A stretch of 64,000 nucleotides of DNA, taken from positions 19,267 through 83,266 of the forward strand of contig NZ_LBHV01000014.1 of NCBI RefSeq assembly GCF_001005825.1, read 5' to 3'. Numbering within the stretch: position 1 is the first letter of the stretch; each line of letters starts with the position of its first letter. The translations under genes and the position numbers were made by a program. The stretch is from Rhizobium sp. LC145. Its GTDB lineage: Bacteria; Pseudomonadota; Alphaproteobacteria; Rhizobiales; Rhizobiaceae. The notes under the pieces are model-generated. The model had not been told where the DNA came from, searched no databases, and saw nothing but the letters and a program-made list of their open reading frames with translations. Below, one piece after another: positions 9,576-18,259 of this stretch.

Positions 9576-10205
9576 CTAGAACTTTACGCCCAGACCAATT
9601 TTGACGGCCTGCTGGTCAACATCGACGTTGATGCCCTGAAGATCCTTATCCCCGTAGTCGCTGTACCTGTATTCGACGCGGCCGAATATGTTGCTGTTGA
9701 AGGCGTAATCCAGACCGGCGCCGACCGTGTAGCCGTTGAATGTTGCTTCCTCTTTGCCCAATCCCGGCACGTCGACATAACCACGCGTCGCTGCCCAACC
9801 GGCTGTGGCGTAGATGAGCGCGCGATCGAACGCATAGCCAACGCGTCCGCGTACCGAGCCTGCCCAATCGGTGCCAAAATCTGCGCCAAAGATTTGCTGT
9901 TCATTCCAGTTGTATTCGAGATCGCCTTCAATGCCGACGACGAGTCTGTTGTCGAATTGGTAGTTGTAGCCGGCGAAACCACCAAAGAGCCCACCATTGG
10001 CGTCCTCGGATCCGGCGATGCCGAAACCGGAGAATTCGCCATTTGCCCAACCGCCGCCGCCCTGAATACCGAGATATGCTCCCGACCACATAAAGGTCGG
10101 TGCATCGACAGAACCGGACGGTGCTGGATTTTCGGGAGTGAGATCGGCCGCAATCGCCGTAGATGCGGTGAGCAAAACAAGTGCAGATAGAAGGCATGTT
10201 CTCAT
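9576..10205 (-). CDS. Omp25/RopB-like outer-membrane beta-barrel protein
   Basis: A 209-residue exported protein. The start (MRTCLLSALVLL) has GGAG eight bases upstream and gives a clean signal peptide ending in AIAA near residue 20. The mature part has alternating beta strands typical of the Omp25/Omp31 (OMP_b-brl) family: GAYLGIQGGGGWANG at the front, VRGRVGYAFDRALIYATAGW in the middle, YRYSDYG, and a C-terminal phenylalanine (GLGVKF) for Bam recognition. These are abundant Rhizobiales surface proteins that stabilise the outer membrane. It lies between the autotransporter and an AraC regulator, transcribed alone from about 10.2 kb. Confidence 0.88.
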   Translation of the reverse strand: MRTCLLSALVLLTASTAIAADLTPENPAPSGSVDAPTFMWSGAYLGIQGGGGWANGEFSGFGIAGSEDANGGLFGGFAGYNYQFDNRLVVGIEGDLEYNWNEQQIFGADFGTDWAGSVRGRVGYAFDRALIYATAGWAATRGYVDVPGLGKEEATFNGYTVGAGLDYAFNSNIFGRVEYRYSDYGDKDLQGINVDVDQQAVKIGLGVKF

Positions 10206-10493
10206 GTGGTCGGCTCCGATTCCGTGCGAAAGTTGCCGTTGAATTGATGACCCGCCAGCCTCGCAGGCAGCCATCGAGCGATCTAACGTCCCGAGCAGAG
10301 ACGTCCTGTGGTGATGGCGCGCGTGAAAGCCTCCAGCGCGCGCCAATGCGCCCAGACAATCAACACTTCGGAGCTGATGGTAAGTGTGAATAAGAGCGAC
10401 CGGATAAATCTATCCCAGCGCGCAAATTGAACCGTTCAGAATAATCCAGCTACGCAAACTCAGGTTGAGGCTTGCGAGCGCAGATAGCAGCCA

Positions 10494-11513
10494 TCAACGA
10501 CCCCATTGGGAAGCTCGGTCGAACCAGTTTTGCGATTCGCTCGTCCCGACTATCCGATGTCTTTGCGCTACGGCCCGCGTCTCGCGCGGTGTGATGCCGT
10601 AAAGGCGCTGAAATGCGCGCGTAAAATTGTGAGGATAGGTAAAACCGTGCTCGAGACCGATTTCTCCAATGGATTTGTGGGCTTGTGCGGGATCGCGAAG
10701 TGCCCGGCGCGCCATATCTAAGCGCCGCCCCTGGATATAGGAAGCAACTCCGCCATCGTTCGAAAAGAGATAGCCGAGCTTGCGCAATGACATTGTGAAG
10801 GCTGCTGCAATTCGAAAGGGAGACAAATCCGGTTCCAGTGCATGAGCATCGATATAACGGCGGATACTTGCAAGTTGCGCCCCGGCTATCCCTTGCATCG
10901 AATCTTCTCTCGGGACACCATTGAGTGTGGCGGCGACAAGTTCGAGCGTTGGCGCTACCAGCGTCGCGGCCTGTTTCTCGTCCAATTGCGGCAATATCCG
11001 GAAAAGGCCCTCGACGTGGTTGCGGAGCAAGCTCACCATCGGCTCGTGAGCCGGGAGGACCCGCATATTGTGCTCATCGGGGTTGATCAACAATCGCGCG
11101 AGGAGCGGGCGGGGGACGAAGAGAGTAAGATTGCAGAAATCGCTGGCTGATCCCGCATGGGCCTGTGCCGCGTCATGAACGATCATGTCTCCCGGGCCGG
11201 CGTAAGCTTCTTCTCGGCCGTCATGGCGTCTCCAATGACCATCGATAAAAAACTGTATTTCGAAGTGATCGTAACCGTCCGCGCCAATGCGATAGTTGGA
11301 ACGACTAAGTTTTTGGGCCACGCTGACACAGTGTGTGAGCAACACTTCTCCGAAGCGAAATGTACAATGTGTGGTGTGAAATTCATTTGCCTGGAAAATG
11401 TTGAAATCGTAGAGTGAACCAGCTGATTCTTCCCAGAATTCAAGAGCTTTCTTTAGAGAGATCGCGCGCGTATCCGTTTTGAGTAAAAGCGTGGGATGCT
11501 CTTTTTTGATCAT
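10494..11513 (-). CDS. AraC-family transcriptional regulator (cupin-like N-domain)
   Basis: The 339-residue frame starts at the ATG (MIKKEHPTLL) behind GGAAGAG. The N-terminal half resembles the AraC_binding_2 cupin-type sensor (motif IGADGYDHFEIQFFIDGHW). The last 100 residues are two helix-turn-helix motifs (RIAAAFTMSLRKLGYLFSN, then the second motif IGEIGLEHGFTYPHNFTRAF and the closing GITPRETR). It likely controls neighbouring surface genes or an absent catabolic target. It is on the same strand as the Omp25-like gene, about 290 bp upstream of it. Confidence 0.88.
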   Translation of the reverse strand: MIKKEHPTLLLKTDTRAISLKKALEFWEESAGSLYDFNIFQANEFHTTHCTFRFGEVLLTHCVSVAQKLSRSNYRIGADGYDHFEIQFFIDGHWRRHDGREEAYAGPGDMIVHDAAQAHAGSASDFCNLTLFVPRPLLARLLINPDEHNMRVLPAHEPMVSLLRNHVEGLFRILPQLDEKQAATLVAPTLELVAATLNGVPREDSMQGIAGAQLASIRRYIDAHALEPDLSPFRIAAAFTMSLRKLGYLFSNDGGVASYIQGRRLDMARRALRDPAQAHKSIGEIGLEHGFTYPHNFTRAFQRLYGITPRETRAVAQRHRIVGTSESQNWFDRASQWGR

Positions 11514-11893
11514 CGCTCTTCCGGTTTCTCTCTCCAGCAGTATCAAAGCACGCCTTCATCGACATTCCAGGATATCTGCGCGGCATTGCCCTATTCTCAA
11601 AATATCTCACGGGTTCTTGAAAAAACTATTAGTACGATCACAGATCGATCACCATCCAAGTCCTGTTGATTGCCGAGCAGCCCACCCTGGATCCCTTGTC
11701 GAGGAAGCCCGAGCACACGGCTACGAGATCGACCAGCTAAAGCGAGATATGCCCCAGTTCCGGCAGCGATCCCACTCGATAGAACGCCGATGCGGCTGGA
11801 CATAGGCGCTAATCTCTCCGATCGACGACCACCGATTTTTTTCTGACTGCTTTTTTGGACAACTGCCTATCCTTCCACTGCGCTCGCTTTTTA
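11514..11893. other. Intergenic region without a convincing gene
   Basis: No frame here has a ribosome site and a protein-like composition. The 11597-11803 minus frame is low-complexity and lacks homology that I can see. It contains the AraC gene upstream region and AT-richer tracts around 11590-11640. I see no tRNA or clear terminator. Confidence 0.4.
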
Positions 11894-12085
11894 TCATTGC
11901 TCGACCTTCGCAACGGCGAGATTGTTCAAGACGCCGACCGATAGCAATCCTCCACGACCGGGTTCGGGTTTGGCCAGGAAGGTGTTACCCAGCGCCTTTA
12001 GAATGTCTGCATTTTCGGCGAACGCGCTGTGTCCAAGAGCATCGTCCTGCTTGGCGTCGAAAGCGTCGATCACGGTGATTTCCAT
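11894..12085 (-). CDS. Small orphan reading frame of unknown function
   Basis: A 63-residue frame (MEITVIDAFDAKQDD...). No Shine-Dalgarno precedes the ATG. The composition looks protein-like (AFAENADILKALGNTFL) but I recognise no domain. It sits in a zone of remnants beside a truncated AbiEii gene, so it may itself be a fragment of a longer lost gene. Confidence 0.25.
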   Translation of the reverse strand: MEITVIDAFDAKQDDALGHSAFAENADILKALGNTFLAKPEPGRGGLLSVGVLNNLAVAKVEQ

Positions 12086-12188
12086 TTAGCTTTAGCAATT
12101 TTTCATAGGGCCGGAGAAGCAAGGAAGCTGAGCGAATTTTCGGGGAGACTTTTCCGTATTTGTTGGCCATATCGAAGGTCGTAGGTGC

Positions 12189-12929
12189 GTCAGCTGGGTC
12201 GCCGACCCGTTTCGGCCGACGCGGGACCTCGATCTGCTGGGCTATGGCGAGAACAACCCAAAGGCCATGGCCGAGGCTTTCCATGCCATTTGCACGCAGC
12301 CGGTCGCCGATGGCGGCGTCGTTTTCGACGTGGACGCCCTCGAAGCCGCGCCGATCCGCGAGGAAATCGAATATGGCGGTGTCCGCGTGCGCACGACTGC
12401 CACCATTGCAGGGGCCCGCATTCCCATTCAGGTGGACATAGGCTTCGGTGATGCGACCACGCCTGGGTCAGTCGACATAGAATACCCATCGTTACTCGAC
12501 GCGCCTGCGCCGCACCTGCGGGCTTATCCGGTTGCGACCGTGGTTGCGGAGAAATTCGAAGCTATGGTGACGCTCGGCATGGCGAATAGTCGCTTGAAGG
12601 ATTTCTACGATCTCTGGCTGATCGCGGAAACTTTCGAGCTTGAGCGGTCGGCGCTCACAGATGCGGTGCAGCAGACTTTCACGAGGCGACGGACGAATCT
12701 TCCGAAAGAGAGGCCAACAGGTCTCAGCAAAGCCTATGCCGAAGTTTGGGATCGGCAGTGGCGGGCGTTTCTCGGTCGCGAACGTATGGCGGCCGCTCCT
12801 CTCGAATTGGCCGTGGTTATCGCTGACCTTGCTCAGTTCCTCCTTCCATTGACTGAGTTCGCCGAAGGCAATTGGCGCTGGGAGCCGCGCAAAGGGTGGG
12901 CCTTGTTGAAGATGGGCCAGGAAGAATAA
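12189..12929 (+). pseudogene. 5'-truncated AbiEii/AbiGii nucleotidyltransferase-type toxin
   Basis: The frame encodes the core of the AbiEii toxin family, the toxin of type IV abortive-infection pairs. Homology runs through the conserved nucleotidyltransferase block PTRDLDLLGYG (just upstream of the first ATG at 12267), VVFDVDAL, IREEIEYGG, VDIGFGDA and the helical C-domain (VVAEKFEAMV, RLKDFYDLW). About 90 residues normally found before this block are missing, no start codon precedes the domain in frame, and no AbiEi antitoxin gene is adjacent. The ATG at 12267 could only make a protein lacking the DLDLLG active-site region. It is probably a dead remnant of a phage-defence locus. Confidence 0.6.
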
Positions 12930-13064
12930 GAAGGTCCGGCAGGACAGGGTGTCTCCATCGACTCGGCCGCAGCTCACGGGGATTATCGCACCATACCGGA
13001 CTTCATCATGGCCGGCGTTGTCATCGCGTTTGCCATTGTCCTACCGCTGCTTTCGCCGACGTAG
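12930..13064 (+). pseudogene. C-terminal remnant of a transporter (MFS-like tail)
   Basis: Directly after the AbiEii stop, the same frame encodes about 44 residues ending in a hydrophobic helix, FIMAGVVIAFAIVLPLLSPT, then a stop at 13062-13064. The preceding block (GQGVSIDSAAAHGDY) and helix resemble the last membrane segment of a major-facilitator permease. There is no start codon or upstream part. It overlaps the 3' end of the enolase-type gene on the other strand. Likely a leftover from a rearrangement. Confidence 0.3.
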
Positions 13065-14501
13065 TGGCGACGAAGGTTCACGCCAGATGGCGCGGGGCAT
13101 GGGTTCGAGTGCCGTCACATCGGGAGACAGCGCTGTTCCAAAGCCCGGAGCGGAAAGCGAGCCGATATGGACTTCGCCCCGGGTCAGACGCAGGCGCACG
13201 CGTCCATCCTGCCGGTAGTAGAGGTCGGGATGGGCGGCAAGGAACGCCTCGGTCTCGGTCTTTGGACGGTCGCCGAACCCGTCGATGAAGTGATGCGCGT
13301 TTTTCTCGACATGCGAAAGCCCCAGCCAGCTGACCAGGGTGAGGTCCTGCTGCAGGGCAATGCCTGGCTCGCAGGTCAGGTCTTCGGCCGAAAGAAAATA
13401 GCGTCGAAGCTCCTGGCTGTTCCACACCTCAACACGCGCCGCGTTCAGGATGGATTTGTAAAGACCCTTGCAGACCTTCGATGAAACGCCTGTGTAGCCG
13501 AGCGACCGGGCGCGCGGGAAAGCGTCGAGTGCACCGTCGGATTCGTCGATGATGACCGGCACGTGGGCAGCAAGGTTGCTAACCGGCTCCTCCAGGGCGC
13601 GGTCACGGCGAATCGGCTGCTCAAGGCACAGGATTGTCTGGGCAAAGCGGCTGAGAATGGGGTTCGCACGGAGACGGGTCAAAAAGGCTGCGATACCGTC
13701 ACCGTCGGCGAATTGCTCGTTGCCATCGAGGGTGACGCGATAGTCGCTGTCGCTCGCATCCAGAAGTGCTGCGATCCGGCACAGGCGGTCGAGATCAGCT
13801 TCCGGATCGCCGCCAATCTTGATCTTGTAATAACGGCAGCCATAGGTGGCGATGACCTCCGAGAGCGTTTCGGGCAGGCCGTCGTTCACACGGCTGTCCT
13901 GATCGGCCGCAATCAGCGGGTCGACAAGGCCCACCGTGTGGCGGATCGCGATGGTCGAGGCAGGCCGCAGCGAGGCGAGAAAAGCATCGAGGTCGAACCC
14001 GGAAAGTTCGGGTACCAGGGGGCCTGACCGCAGGCCGGCAAGATTGGCCGACATCGCGCGGCAGAAACCGACCGCCTCGGCTCGGCACAGGGCATCGAGT
14101 ACGGCGCGGTCGATCATCGCCATGCCGAAGCTCGCGATCAGCGGATTGAGCGCTTGCTCCGCGCAGGCGGCGGTCAGCGGCCCATAATTTTCTTCGAACA
14201 GTCCATATGCCGTCTGCCGGCCTGATGCGCGATAGGCCTCTATCGCAAGCTCGAGGGAGCGGCGCAGCTGATGGTGGTTCTGATCGTCGGTAAGCGCAAG
14301 GTTCTTGTCGAACCACTTGGCGCTCAAAGCCTCGGCCGACCAGCCGGTCGCCTCGCGCCCGTCATCCAGCCGGATGCGGATCCGTACAATGGCCTGACGA
14401 CCGCCTGTCGTGGTCTTGACGCCGAAGCGAAAGGGAATCCGCAGCCGGTAGGGACGCTCGAAACAGGCAACGTCGACGACCTTCAGCCGCGGCGCTGTCA
14501 T
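13041..14501 (-). CDS. Enolase-superfamily (mandelate racemase/muconate lactonizing-like) enzyme
   Basis: A 486-residue enzyme, somewhat longer than the usual 370-450. The barrel domain shows the KxK motif in YYKIKIGG, metal-ligand positions in LDGNEQF, CLEQPI and IIDESDG, then the late-barrel block SSKVCKG. Members abstract a proton alpha to a carboxylate on sugar acids or related substrates; dehydration of an acid sugar is the likeliest reaction here. Its ATG overlaps the stop of the ABC ATPase gene by four bases, so it is the last gene of the catabolic operon. The sequence alone does not fix the substrate. Confidence 0.82.
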   Translation of the reverse strand: MTAPRLKVVDVACFERPYRLRIPFRFGVKTTTGGRQAIVRIRIRLDDGREATGWSAEALSAKWFDKNLALTDDQNHHQLRRSLELAIEAYRASGRQTAYGLFEENYGPLTAACAEQALNPLIASFGMAMIDRAVLDALCRAEAVGFCRAMSANLAGLRSGPLVPELSGFDLDAFLASLRPASTIAIRHTVGLVDPLIAADQDSRVNDGLPETLSEVIATYGCRYYKIKIGGDPEADLDRLCRIAALLDASDSDYRVTLDGNEQFADGDGIAAFLTRLRANPILSRFAQTILCLEQPIRRDRALEEPVSNLAAHVPVIIDESDGALDAFPRARSLGYTGVSSKVCKGLYKSILNAARVEVWNSQELRRYFLSAEDLTCEPGIALQQDLTLVSWLGLSHVEKNAHHFIDGFGDRPKTETEAFLAAHPDLYYRQDGRVRLRLTRGEVHIGSLSAPGFGTALSPDVTALEPMPRAIWREPSSPLRRRKQR

Positions 14502-15298
14502 GCGGGCACGAACCTCGTATGGCTACCCTGGCGACCGGTTAGAATGTCATAAATGTTCAGCGACAGTGTCCCGAATGCGGTTGTGGCGCGGCTTTCGACC
14601 GTACGGGGGCGTGGCAGATCGATATCAAGGATCGTGTCGATGCGCCCCGGACGCGGTGACATGATCACCACGCGGTCGGAAAGGAACACGGCTTCTGGGA
14701 TCGAGTGGGTCACGAAAAGGACGGTCTTGCGGGTGTCGGAGGATTCTCCCCAGATCCGCAGGAGCTCGAGGTTCATCTCGTCACGGGTCATCGCATCGAG
14801 CGCGCCGAAAGGTTCGTCCATCAGGAGAAGCTCGGGATCGAGCAGCAGGCCCCGGCAGATCGCCGCACGCTGCTGCATGCCGCCTGAAAGCTCGCGTGGG
14901 AGCTTGTTCGCGAAATCCTCAAGACCGGTGAGCTCGAGAAGATCCATCGCACGATCACGGTATTTGCGGGGGTTGAGACCGGCAAGTTCCGCCGGAAGCA
15001 ACACATTGTCGAGGATCGTGCGCCATTTCAACAGAACCGCCGCCTGAAACACCATCCCTACATTGGAGATGGGGCGGATCACCCTTTGCCCATCGACGGT
15101 GACGGTACCTCCGCTGCGTTCACGCAAGCCCGCCACAACCCGCAGAAGGGTGGATTTTCCGCAGCCCGACGGCCCGACGAGGGAGATGAACTCTCCCTGC
15201 CGGACCGAAAGATTGATGTCGCGCAGCGCCTCGACCGGACCCGAGGCGGTGCCATAGATCATCGAGACCCGATCGAGATGGATGGAAAGGTTTTCCAC
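14498..15298 (-). CDS. ABC transporter ATP-binding protein, NitT/TauT type
   Basis: A 266-residue nucleotide-binding subunit. Walker A is GPSGCGKST, the Q-loop is in VFQAAVLL, the signature is LSGGMQQR and Walker B with the catalytic glutamate is LLLMDEPFGALD; the switch histidine lies in VTHSIPEA. The pattern matches the SsuB/TauB group that powers uptake of sulfonates, nitrate or aromatic and pyrimidine compounds. It sits 24 bases after the binding-protein gene and overlaps the enolase-type gene. Confidence 0.92.
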   Translation of the reverse strand: MENLSIHLDRVSMIYGTASGPVEALRDINLSVRQGEFISLVGPSGCGKSTLLRVVAGLRERSGGTVTVDGQRVIRPISNVGMVFQAAVLLKWRTILDNVLLPAELAGLNPRKYRDRAMDLLELTGLEDFANKLPRELSGGMQQRAAICRGLLLDPELLLMDEPFGALDAMTRDEMNLELLRIWGESSDTRKTVLFVTHSIPEAVFLSDRVVIMSPRPGRIDTILDIDLPRPRTVESRATTAFGTLSLNIYDILTGRQGSHTRFVPA

Positions 15299-15321
15299 GC
15301 GTTCCGCCTGTCGTCAGAGGA

Positions 15322-16320
15322 TCATTTCACGTCGAGCGGAAGCTCGATCTTGCTCAGGAAGGTGGCGTCGTAGACGTCAGCGCATTCCACCTTGGTCGGA
15401 AGCTCCATATAGGTGTTCACCAGATCGACCGATGCGCACATCTTGCCCTTGTCGATGGCGCCGATGCCGTGATCCTTGAAGGTCTGCGTTCTCATCAGCT
15501 CGAACCCGAGGCCCATGTTCTCGCGCAGGGCGGCGACATCGATTTCGGGGACGGCCTTCTTGTAGATCTCCATCGCCCCGTCGGGATCCTTCATTGCATC
15601 CTGCCAGCCCTTGTAGGCGGCCGCGAGAAAATTGCGCAGGACCTCCGGCCGTTCTTTGATGGTGGCTTCGCTGGTCATGATCGACATGGCGTAAAGCTGA
15701 AAGCCGTAATCAGCCCAGTTCAGCGAAACGGCATTGCCTTTGCCCACGGCCTTTTCCGCGAGCGGCCGGCCGGTGGTGTAGTCTGAAACGGCATCGGCGC
15801 GGCCTTCGGCGAGAGCGGCGTATTTGGCCGAGGGCTCGATATTGACCCAAGTAATGATGTTCGGATCGAGCTTGTTGGCGCGGGCGAACGCCGGCCACAT
15901 CAAGCGCTGGCTGTCGCCGGGAGGGGCGCCGACGGTCTTGCCGGAAAGCTGCGAAGGCTCGGTTATCGGCGCCGACGTCTTGGAGAAGAAGTTCATCGGC
16001 GTGCGGTCGAAGATAATCCCCACGACCTTGACCGTCGTGCCCCGCGCCCGTGAACCGATGACGACCGCCGCGTCGGCCAACCCGGCATCTGCCCGACCGG
16101 TGTCGACCTTGGCGATCGAGTCGCCCGAACCCTTGGAGTTTTCGAGAACGACGTCGAGGCCCTTTTCGGCGAAATAGCCCTTTTCCTTGGCGACCCAATA
16201 GGCGGCGTGGTCGCCAACGGGGAACCAGTTCAGCGCGAAGGTGAATTTCTCGTTCGCGGATGCCGGGGCTGCCGCAAGCGCCGCAACCATGGCTGCCGTA
16301 GTCATCAATGCTGTCTTCAT
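15322..16320 (-). CDS. ABC transporter substrate-binding protein (NMT1/THI5-like, NitT/TauT)
   Basis: A 332-residue periplasmic protein with a signal peptide (hydrophobic to about ALAAAPASANE, residue 23). The NMT1/SsuA-like fold begins with FALNWFPVGDHAAYWVA, followed by the GYFAEKGLDV block and GKTVGAPPGDSQR. These motifs resemble proteins binding pyrimidine precursors, sulfonates or aromatic acids. Its neighbours (DapA-like, epimerase and enolase enzymes) suggest a carboxylated, sugar-like ligand instead. The gene lies in the middle of the operon between permease and ATPase. Confidence 0.9.
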   Translation of the reverse strand: MKTALMTTAAMVAALAAAPASANEKFTFALNWFPVGDHAAYWVAKEKGYFAEKGLDVVLENSKGSGDSIAKVDTGRADAGLADAAVVIGSRARGTTVKVVGIIFDRTPMNFFSKTSAPITEPSQLSGKTVGAPPGDSQRLMWPAFARANKLDPNIITWVNIEPSAKYAALAEGRADAVSDYTTGRPLAEKAVGKGNAVSLNWADYGFQLYAMSIMTSEATIKERPEVLRNFLAAAYKGWQDAMKDPDGAMEIYKKAVPEIDVAALRENMGLGFELMRTQTFKDHGIGAIDKGKMCASVDLVNTYMELPTKVECADVYDATFLSKIELPLDVK

Positions 16321-16362
16321 CCCTTTTGTCTCCCAGTTGACTGTTATTGGATGGTGACGTGA

Positions 16363-17133
16363 TCAGGCTTCGGTTCCCTCCGCCCAGGGCGCGAGGTAGC
16401 GCGACATCAGGCCAACCGCTGCAAACAGCAGAAGGCCGATGATGGAGATGTAGATGAGTGAGGCAAAGGCCAACGCGGTGTTCATGCTGCTCTGGCTGGT
16501 GACGATGACGTAGCCGAGGCCAGTCTGAGAGGCCACGAACTCACCCACGATGGCGCCGACGACAGCCGAGGTCGCGGTGACCTTGAGCGCCGAGAGGATA
16601 TAGGGGTAGGCATTCGGAATACGGATCTTGGCGAAGACCTTCCACTTCGGTGCACTGAAAACGCGGCCCAGATCCACCATGTCGTGATCGATTTGGGAAA
16701 GGCCGACCGCGGTGTTGATGACGACCGGGAAGAAGCCGATCAGCGCTCCCATTAGGATGTTGGGAAAGATGCCGTAGCCGACCCAGATCAGGAACAGCGG
16801 CGCGATGGCGACCTTGGGCAACGTGTTGAGGAAGACGAGAAACGGCATCAGTGCGCGAGAGATCACCGGCGACCAGGCGATCATCGTGCCCAGCACAATG
16901 CCGCTTCCGGCCGCCAGCACGAACGCGCCCAGGATGGCAAGACCGGTCGCCCAGATATGTACCCACCAATTGATCGAAGGATCGAACATGGCCTGCGTGA
17001 CCGATTTAGGGCTAGGAAGCAGATAGGGCTTGAGCCCACCCCAACTGACGGCCGCCTGCCACAGCGCGAGGATCGCCACGAAAAGGAAGATGGCGGGCAT
17101 CAGGTTAAGGAGCTTGTCGCGCAGGTTCGCCAT
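16363..17133 (-). CDS. ABC transporter permease, NitT/TauT type
   Basis: A 256-residue inner-membrane protein with about six helices. The EAA-type cytoplasmic loop is clear (VDLGRVFSAPKWKVFAKIRI). The start chosen is the ATG (MANLRDKLLN) four bases after the stop of the DapA-like gene. A GTG 33 bases upstream is possible but would overlap that gene. It forms the transporter with the flanking binding protein and ATPase. Confidence 0.9.
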   Translation of the reverse strand: MANLRDKLLNLMPAIFLFVAILALWQAAVSWGGLKPYLLPSPKSVTQAMFDPSINWWVHIWATGLAILGAFVLAAGSGIVLGTMIAWSPVISRALMPFLVFLNTLPKVAIAPLFLIWVGYGIFPNILMGALIGFFPVVINTAVGLSQIDHDMVDLGRVFSAPKWKVFAKIRIPNAYPYILSALKVTATSAVVGAIVGEFVASQTGLGYVIVTSQSSMNTALAFASLIYISIIGLLLFAAVGLMSRYLAPWAEGTEA

Positions 17134-17137
17134 CGGA

Positions 17138-18202
17138 TCAGTCCAGCCAGCGGGAGAGATTTGCACGCACGAAATCGTCGTCGGCCAGATCGGCGTGCAG
17201 GCGGCTCACGCGGGTGAGTTCTTCGGCCTGACCGGGCGAGAGGCCTTCCGCGGGGTCGAGACACCAGATGCCTTCGAGCAGGCCTTGGCGGCGCAGGATC
17301 TCGTGACAGCCGGCGATGCAGCCGTGGAAGTCGTTCGCCACGTCAAAGAAGGCGCTGTTGCAATCCGTCACCCGGGCATCCAGGCCCAGAAGCTCGGCGG
17401 AAACGGCGCCGTTCGCAGCCTCGGACCGGCAGCGCTCGAAAATCTTCACCGCATTCCTCGTCCAGACCGACCAGTGGCCAAGAAGGCCGCCCCTGAAGCG
17501 CAGCGTCACCGGCCGGCCGTCGCGCATAAGGGTGAAGGGCGTGACCAGATCGAGCACGATATGGTCGTCGTTACCGGTATAAAGAGTGATGCGATCCTCC
17601 GCTCCGGCTGCCACGATGCCGCGCACCACGTCTATGGTGCGGTAGCGGTTGAACGGTGCGACCTTGATCGCGACGACACTCGGGATGGCGGCGAAACGTG
17701 CCCAAAAACCCGCATCCAGATGCAGGCCGCCCACGGCTGGCTGCAGGTAGAAGCCCACCAGCGGGATTTGCTCGGCGACCGCCTCGCAATGCGCGATGAG
17801 CGCGTCCTCGGATTGGCCCTTGAGTGCGGCAAGGCTGAGAAGCCCCGCATTATAGCCCATGGAAACCGCGGACTTTGCTTCATTCACCGCCTGTGCCGTA
17901 GGTCCGGCAAGGCCCGCGACCATGGCAAGCTGGCGGTCGGTCCATTGAGCGGCGGTTTCGGCCGCGAGCGACAGCACCCGGTCGTAGAGCCCGACCTCGC
18001 GGATTGCGAATTGGGTGGTGTGCACGCCAACCGCCAGACCGCCGGCGCCTGCATCGATATAATAGCGCGTCAGTGCACGCTGGCGGCGCTCGTCAAGCTG
18101 CCGCTCTGCGGTCAGCGCCAGCGGATGTGCTGGAATTACCGTGCCTGCGCTCAGAAGATCGATTGCGGCTTGCTGAATGGCGGGAGGGGCTTTTCCGATC
18201 AT
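17138..18202 (-). CDS. DapA-like (dihydrodipicolinate synthase/NAL superfamily) class I aldolase
   Basis: A 354-residue TIM-barrel protein of the Schiff-base aldolase superfamily. The likely imine lysine is in VVAIKVAPF, and the tyrosine-containing strand of the family appears as LVGFYLQP. The early GxxGE-type block is altered to GLAVGVHTTQF, so it is a divergent member. Such enzymes cleave or dehydrate 2-keto-3-deoxy acids, matching an acid-sugar pathway with the enolase-type dehydratase of this operon. Its stop is four bases from the permease start. Confidence 0.75.
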   Translation of the reverse strand: MIGKAPPAIQQAAIDLLSAGTVIPAHPLALTAERQLDERRQRALTRYYIDAGAGGLAVGVHTTQFAIREVGLYDRVLSLAAETAAQWTDRQLAMVAGLAGPTAQAVNEAKSAVSMGYNAGLLSLAALKGQSEDALIAHCEAVAEQIPLVGFYLQPAVGGLHLDAGFWARFAAIPSVVAIKVAPFNRYRTIDVVRGIVAAGAEDRITLYTGNDDHIVLDLVTPFTLMRDGRPVTLRFRGGLLGHWSVWTRNAVKIFERCRSEAANGAVSAELLGLDARVTDCNSAFFDVANDFHGCIAGCHEILRRQGLLEGIWCLDPAEGLSPGQAEELTRVSRLHADLADDDFVRANLSRWLD

Positions 18203-18259
18203 GATCCGAACTCCGGTCGGGGCAGAAGGAACGTGGGCGCATTCATGACGACAGCCGGC

